64,000 nt of DNA from Leptodactylus fallax (lineage: Eukaryota > Chordata > Amphibia > Anura > Leptodactylidae), in the NCBI GenBank assembly GCA_947044405.1, contig CAMRHE010000157.1, forward strand, positions 1,076,501 through 1,140,500, read 5' to 3'. Of this stretch, positions 49,801 through 55,800 are shown in pieces (position 1 is the first letter of the stretch; every line of letters starts with the position of its first letter). Below the pieces are notes generated by a model. It did not search any database and was not told the origin of the DNA. It saw only the letters and a list, made by a program, of their open reading frames with translations. Made by a program: the position numbers and the translations under genes.

Positions 49801-52800
49801 TCCTATCACATAGCACAAGTGGCATCAGCAGAGCCTGGAGAGGTGAAGAACCTACTAAAAAAAAAAAAAAAAAAAAAAAAAATCCGGTATAAATTACCAT
49901 AAACCACTATGTAAATGACTCTCAACTACACTATTCTATACTACCAGGGATGTTGGAATTAACTTTGCATAATCAGGATGCACAAAAATTTCTTAGATGT
50001 CCCCGATTTATTTGTTTCAAGCATTCTTCATCTAATAGTTAGATTCCAAGGGTTATACCTTACATACATAGCAATGAATTAGTAGACATATTTATTATAG
50101 TTTTGTGTTATTTTTTCACTGTTAAAACACACAACAGAAAAAGCACAAAGCAAGTCAAGTAATTGCAAGCTTTAGTGACACATAAGATAGGCTATGTTCA
50201 CACTGCCATTCACCCTTATGTTGGGGTTTCCTTGAAGTTACCATCACTATTCTTGCTGTCAAAATTTGGGAAAACTTGACTGAACCCCAACAAAGTGAAT
50301 CTGTGAACCAGTGTGAACACCACCTAAACATTTTTATTAATGAATAACCAAAAAGAATTTATAGGCATTTAAATATATTCTGACATTTCCTTGGCGACAG
50401 AACAGCATTTCCGTCACACATTTATTTTCCTCAGATTAAAAGGGGAGTAAAGCTGAATGAAAGATTTGTTGAAAATATGCATTGTCAGTGGTAAGAATAC
50501 CGCCTTGTGACTCTCCTAATGTCATTTGCTTTAATGTCTATGTGACTATTACCACATAACCACTTTTTACACTAGCTGTTTAATAAAATATATTTTATGG
50601 TCATTATGATCTTGTTGTAATGGAATCAGTTCTCCATGCATTGACAGCCTGATGGGCTTGTGCTAATAATTAGCAGCCAGTCTGAATAAGCAGAGCTGCA
50701 CTGCAACAAATGGATGGGCCATGGATAAATGCCTGAGTCTAGGATAAGATGGAAGATTCACTTTAGAAAACCTGAAATTCTAATGAGACAATGTAGCTAA
50801 CAAGCAATCACTCATCACTCGTCATAAAAAAAAAATTAAAAAAAAACACAACACACAACAACCAACACTGCAGGTCCTTCCAGGGTGCTATTACACATCT
50901 GTGTTTCTGCTCGCATTTCTGGAAACCACACAGGTTTTTTGTAATTTTAATCAAGTGTTAGTCATTTTCATTGGTGCAGAAAAAGCAGGACAGCATTAAC
51001 GTGAGTAAAAACAGCATGTGGAATAGCACTCTAAGGCTGTGTTCAAACGGAGGAATTTCCCGCGGATTTGGGGGCAGATTTCGCCCCCGAATCCGGAGCA
51101 GATTCCTCCCAGAATCTGTCTCCCATTGTTTTCAATGGGAGGCAGAGATCTTAGCAGGATGCGGAAAAAAGAAGTGTCCTGCTCAATCTTGCCGTGGATT
51201 CTGCGGCGCAGGGTCTGCGGTTCGAGACTCCCTCCTGATTAGACCCATTCATCCAGGCCTAATCAGGAGCGGGATGCCGCTACTGAATGCTGATGCACTG
51301 CACCGGCATCCCGTCGTGACTAGACCGCGGCAAAAATGCCAGTGGCGGAAAATGAAGCTGATCAGTGGAGATCAAACAGTTGATCAGTGGAGGTTTTAAG
51401 TGTCATAACCACGCTGATCTCTTATAGATGAGGACTGATCATCAATAAAAATGAACTGGAAAACCCCTGTAATAAAGCCCAAGATCCTCCTAACTTTAAT
51501 AATGCTCAATTGCCCCCTTATATTATGCCCCCTGAGAGAAATACTGCCGCCCAATGCCCCATTATATTAATGACCCCAGTTATATTAATAAAACTCTCTA
51601 ATGGCCCCATATATATATAATGCCCCCAAGAACCACCTTTTATAAATTATGCCCCTTATATAAATGATATTCCCCTTATAATGCCCCCAATGACCTCTTA
51701 CATAAATAATACCCCTTATATTCGTTATTACCCCTTACATAAATGATCTCCCTCTATAGACATAATGCCCTCTATAAGAACTACCATTAAAAAAAAAAAA
51801 AAGTTATACTCACCTGCCTGCAATCCCTTGTTGCACAGAGCCGCCGCCATCTCTGCTTTCTGCTGCACAAGGTGCAGACAGGATATCTGCGTCTCAGCGC
51901 AGGAGGCGCAATGCTATGATGTTATACCATTGCGCCTGTCTGTACTGTGGTCCCAGCGCTCTGCTCTGTAAGTCAGTAGCCCTGAATTGGCATGCGGCTT
52001 ACAGAATGGCAGAGCAGGAAGACAAATGCTTTCTGCTCTACCCTGCATTTCAATTCTAGTTCAAATAATTGCATATGTTTATGGTGGCCCCGGTGTGGGC
52101 CCCAGAGACCGCAGCTCCCCTGCCCCACACTAGCTACGCCATTGTGTCCACAATAAGGAAATCGCGACTGGGTTTCTGACAAGTCCCTGACCACAGAAAG
52201 TTCCAGCATTACTGGTCATATCCATTGGCAACCGATCAAGAAAAATAGACTGTTACCACTCAGATGGTTAGAGAAAATCTTTCATTATTTATAATTGCAA
52301 AAATGTTTAATGTTTGATCGTCCACAAATCTAAATATGATTACGTTTGTGGGAAAACCCCTAGAAGGTTTATATGCTTCTAAGTGGAGGTGTAGTAGATG
52401 TAGATAGGGAATGGTTCCTAAGACATCAATCATAGAACTGTAATGTATGGTGTTGTATATAACTGACTTCTTTTTGGTATTCGTCTAAATTACTTTAGTA
52501 CTGTGCTAAGAGATATTTTCTCTTACAACTGTATACATTGGAGCTGCAATTCTTTAGATAATGAATGTATACTGGTTCAGTAGAAGTCACTTTGCATGCT
52601 TATATTAACTCACTGGACTTCTAAGCATCACCAATTGGTTATGCAATACAAGAATTAAGAGGAATGTTAAATATCAGTAAAATTTCTATGGAAATTAGTT
52701 GTGCATGGCACAGTATACACCATATACTATTTAGTTGAAGGGATGGAATTTTCCTGATGCAGTTATAGGGACTGTGCAAATCACACCGTCACTCATCGTC

Positions 52801-55800
52801 CTTACCAAAGTCTATGGGGGAACTACAGCCCAAAGCCATGATGTTACCATTTACTAGAATGATAGGTTGAAAGAACATAAAGCACAAAGAGCATTACCAA
52901 AGGACACATTTGCGTATCGGTAGGATATGACTAGTTTCACTAGGGCTAGAACAATGTAAAGCAAAGGTATATTCTAGAGTAAACTATACAATCTACAGTG
53001 ACAGAATGCTACGGTAAAGAAAGAAGTGACAAAAAGGAAAGAAGAAAAAGGGAAGACAAACAGTAGTAAAGTAGTATGTGCAGCTTGAACAAGTCTGGTT
53101 ATACACACAGCGGTCAGCTGAACAATTGTTTGGCTGATCGCTATTTCTTCTGGTCCCCAAATTAAGCCATAAAAGGAGTGCTGGGAGATTCCCATATGCA
53201 TTTGATGGTTGACTTGCCCTGTGTAAATCGGAAGATTTGCCAACAATTATCTAATGTGCTTTAGAATCTGTGTTTTTTTTAATTAATTCTCAAGAGTCTA
53301 TTCACATTAGATTCAGCGTATGCACAGGAAAAACTTCCATTGCTCACACCAAATGTATCCATCGTCACCCAGCACCAGCAAGCACAGAAAGGTTCTTTTA
53401 ACTTATTTTGGGCTGGTATGCTTGTCTGTCTTTACCGTGTCATACATCAGAGGCTTCTGCCAGATGTATGTATGTATACATCAGAGTGTACTCAATAAAT
53501 AATTACAAAAAACTAAAAGTCCATATGAGTGCCTGAACAATAACTGCCTAATAAATGTAGCTGAAAAAGTTCTAATGTATGATCACTATAATGTATGAGA
53601 AGAGGATGAGAAGGAAAGGAAAGAAGCAACACAGAAAATGCCCTAAATAGGTACAAAATGGTAATTTAGTAAATCTCATGTTGATAATAATGAATAATGA
53701 CACGTTCTATTTTACACATATAGGTATATTTATCAAAACCCCTAAACAAGTCAAGTATTTCTGTGCAAGTCTGTTTTTGTTCAAAAATGTGTGACTTTTC
53801 ATGCAGACCTCAAAGGGCTTATCCTCTCAGGGACTGGCAAATTTACAATAATTTATGTCAGGAACTGGTGGAAACTATAGCTCAAATATATGCCAGTGCC
53901 TGGCTGTAGACTTCCATTTCTACATGTGTCCCTTAAAGAAGATTTGTCACCAGGAAACTTGTTATAAAAACAGCCACAGGGGACATTATGGTGAGTACTA
54001 TCATACCTTTAATAGATAGATGACTGGTAAATGACATATTTGTCTAGACAATTTCCTCCCAGTGTTTTGTTTCCTTCTGTGACAATAAATGTCACATATA
54101 TTACTGATTTCTTTAAAGGGGTTATACACTTTTTCATATTTGTGGCCCCCGTAGATGATGATCTGCTCTGTGATAGCGTGGCTTCTTGTAATGTTTACAT
54201 GCTGGGAACCACTTACTCACTTGTTGTACAAACTGTAGTGGTGACTTTAGGTACTGCAGCATTACCCCGGTGAAATCTATGGGACAGTGCTTAAGTACGT
54301 AAAGCTGCCAGGATCCACAGCCAAGATGAGGATCCTGAACAAGGGACCATTCCCAATACTAACTCAAAACTCCTTAAACAGGGTATATGAAAATAGGTTT
54401 TGTAAACTGGACAACCCCTTTAAAGGTAAGGGGGAGTTCACACTACCGTTACTAAAGACTGTTGTTGTCTTCCATCATAAAGGACTTTACGTTCAATGGG
54501 AACGGACACAGAATCAGTGACCGTTCTCTTTGACAGCTAAAGTCCGATGCTGTCATCCTATGACGGAAGACAGCAACGGACTTTAGTACCGGTAGTGTGA
54601 ACTCCCCTAAGTTAGTTGCTGCTACAATGAAAAACAACTAGAAAGCAGTTAAGTAAACAACATTTACATCACTGCTAGCATTAAAGGGACTATGATAAGA
54701 AAAATATATGAGAAAGTGTCATTATTTTTCATTTACATCTAGATTTTAAATTAAAATATTAGTGCCATTTATTAAAAGTAAAATTTCCCTTTGCAAAATA
54801 ATAACATAAGGCAGAAGGTGAAAAAACAGAACATACCTTGCCCTCCAGGGTACATACACCTAAACGCCCGCCCAAGCTCTTCTGCTTGCACTCGCCCAGC
54901 TGGAGTTAGTTCACCACCCCATTTTAAAACTAGCAACAGAGAAGGGGAATCCTTGCGGGCATCTGTGTAGACAAATTAGAAAAACTTCAGAGCCATTTCT
55001 GCCATACATAAAAAGCAACAAATAATTTATTTACAACATCCTATCAATTATTATAATGGTCCAGTTTTTCTAGTAATGACACCTTATATATCACTGCACA
55101 GGGGGAGTACTAAATAAGGCCCATGAGTCTGCGGAGAAGCTTACAATCTGCTTCCAACCACAAGTTCAGAGACATTCTATTGAGAAAAATGAACCTGCAT
55201 GTTTTTGTATTCTGGAAGTCCATACTGATTGAATCCATTCATATCCCTGAGATTGCCAAGGTGAACGCAGGAACCAATAATGGGAAAATGGGGTATAAAA
55301 GATTAACTGCAGTCACATTAAACTGTAACTATAAACTTTCAAGCAACGTTTCATTTTCTGGGAGTATTTGTGTCATTAATACATTTTGTAATATATTTTA
55401 TTAAGATATTTTGGGTTATTTATGTTACCCTGCATTTCTTTATTCTTTACCTCTATTTAGAGCTGAAATGTGTATACTGCTTTCACTAGGTGTGAGGGGA
55501 GAGCTCTTGCATAATGCAAGGAAACTCTAGCTTGTTGCAGGGGTGGTCATTTCAAACTGTAATATCTCTGGCATTATAACACCTAGCAAAGTGTTAAAAG
55601 TGTTGGTGTCACGTGAAAGAGTGGATTTTGACCTTTCATATAACGTCAAGATCAATTCTACCTGTAAAATATCCAGATAAAAAATTCCAGTTAACACCAG
55701 TCAGGATTAGGAGCAGATGCAGATGCAAATAAATATGACAATCCCTACTTTGTTTTTAACTGGTAATTCATCTGGAAATTTTTACAGACAGAACTTCAAA

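Larger units (their letters stand above)
40385..54836 (-). other. Intron between exons 2 and 3 (14.5 kb, nested transposons)
   Basis: Contains a TA-flanked hairpin element (40836-41011), the Penelope-like element with its insertions (41100-47655), a minus-strand Tc1 relic (47724-48838), miniature-element clusters around 49260-49520, 50190-50340 and 51035-51400, a simple tandem tract (51450-51760), and miniature repeats at 53935-54430 and 54429-54609. The interval 51800-53930 shows only scattered degenerate repeat and no gene. Confidence 0.75.
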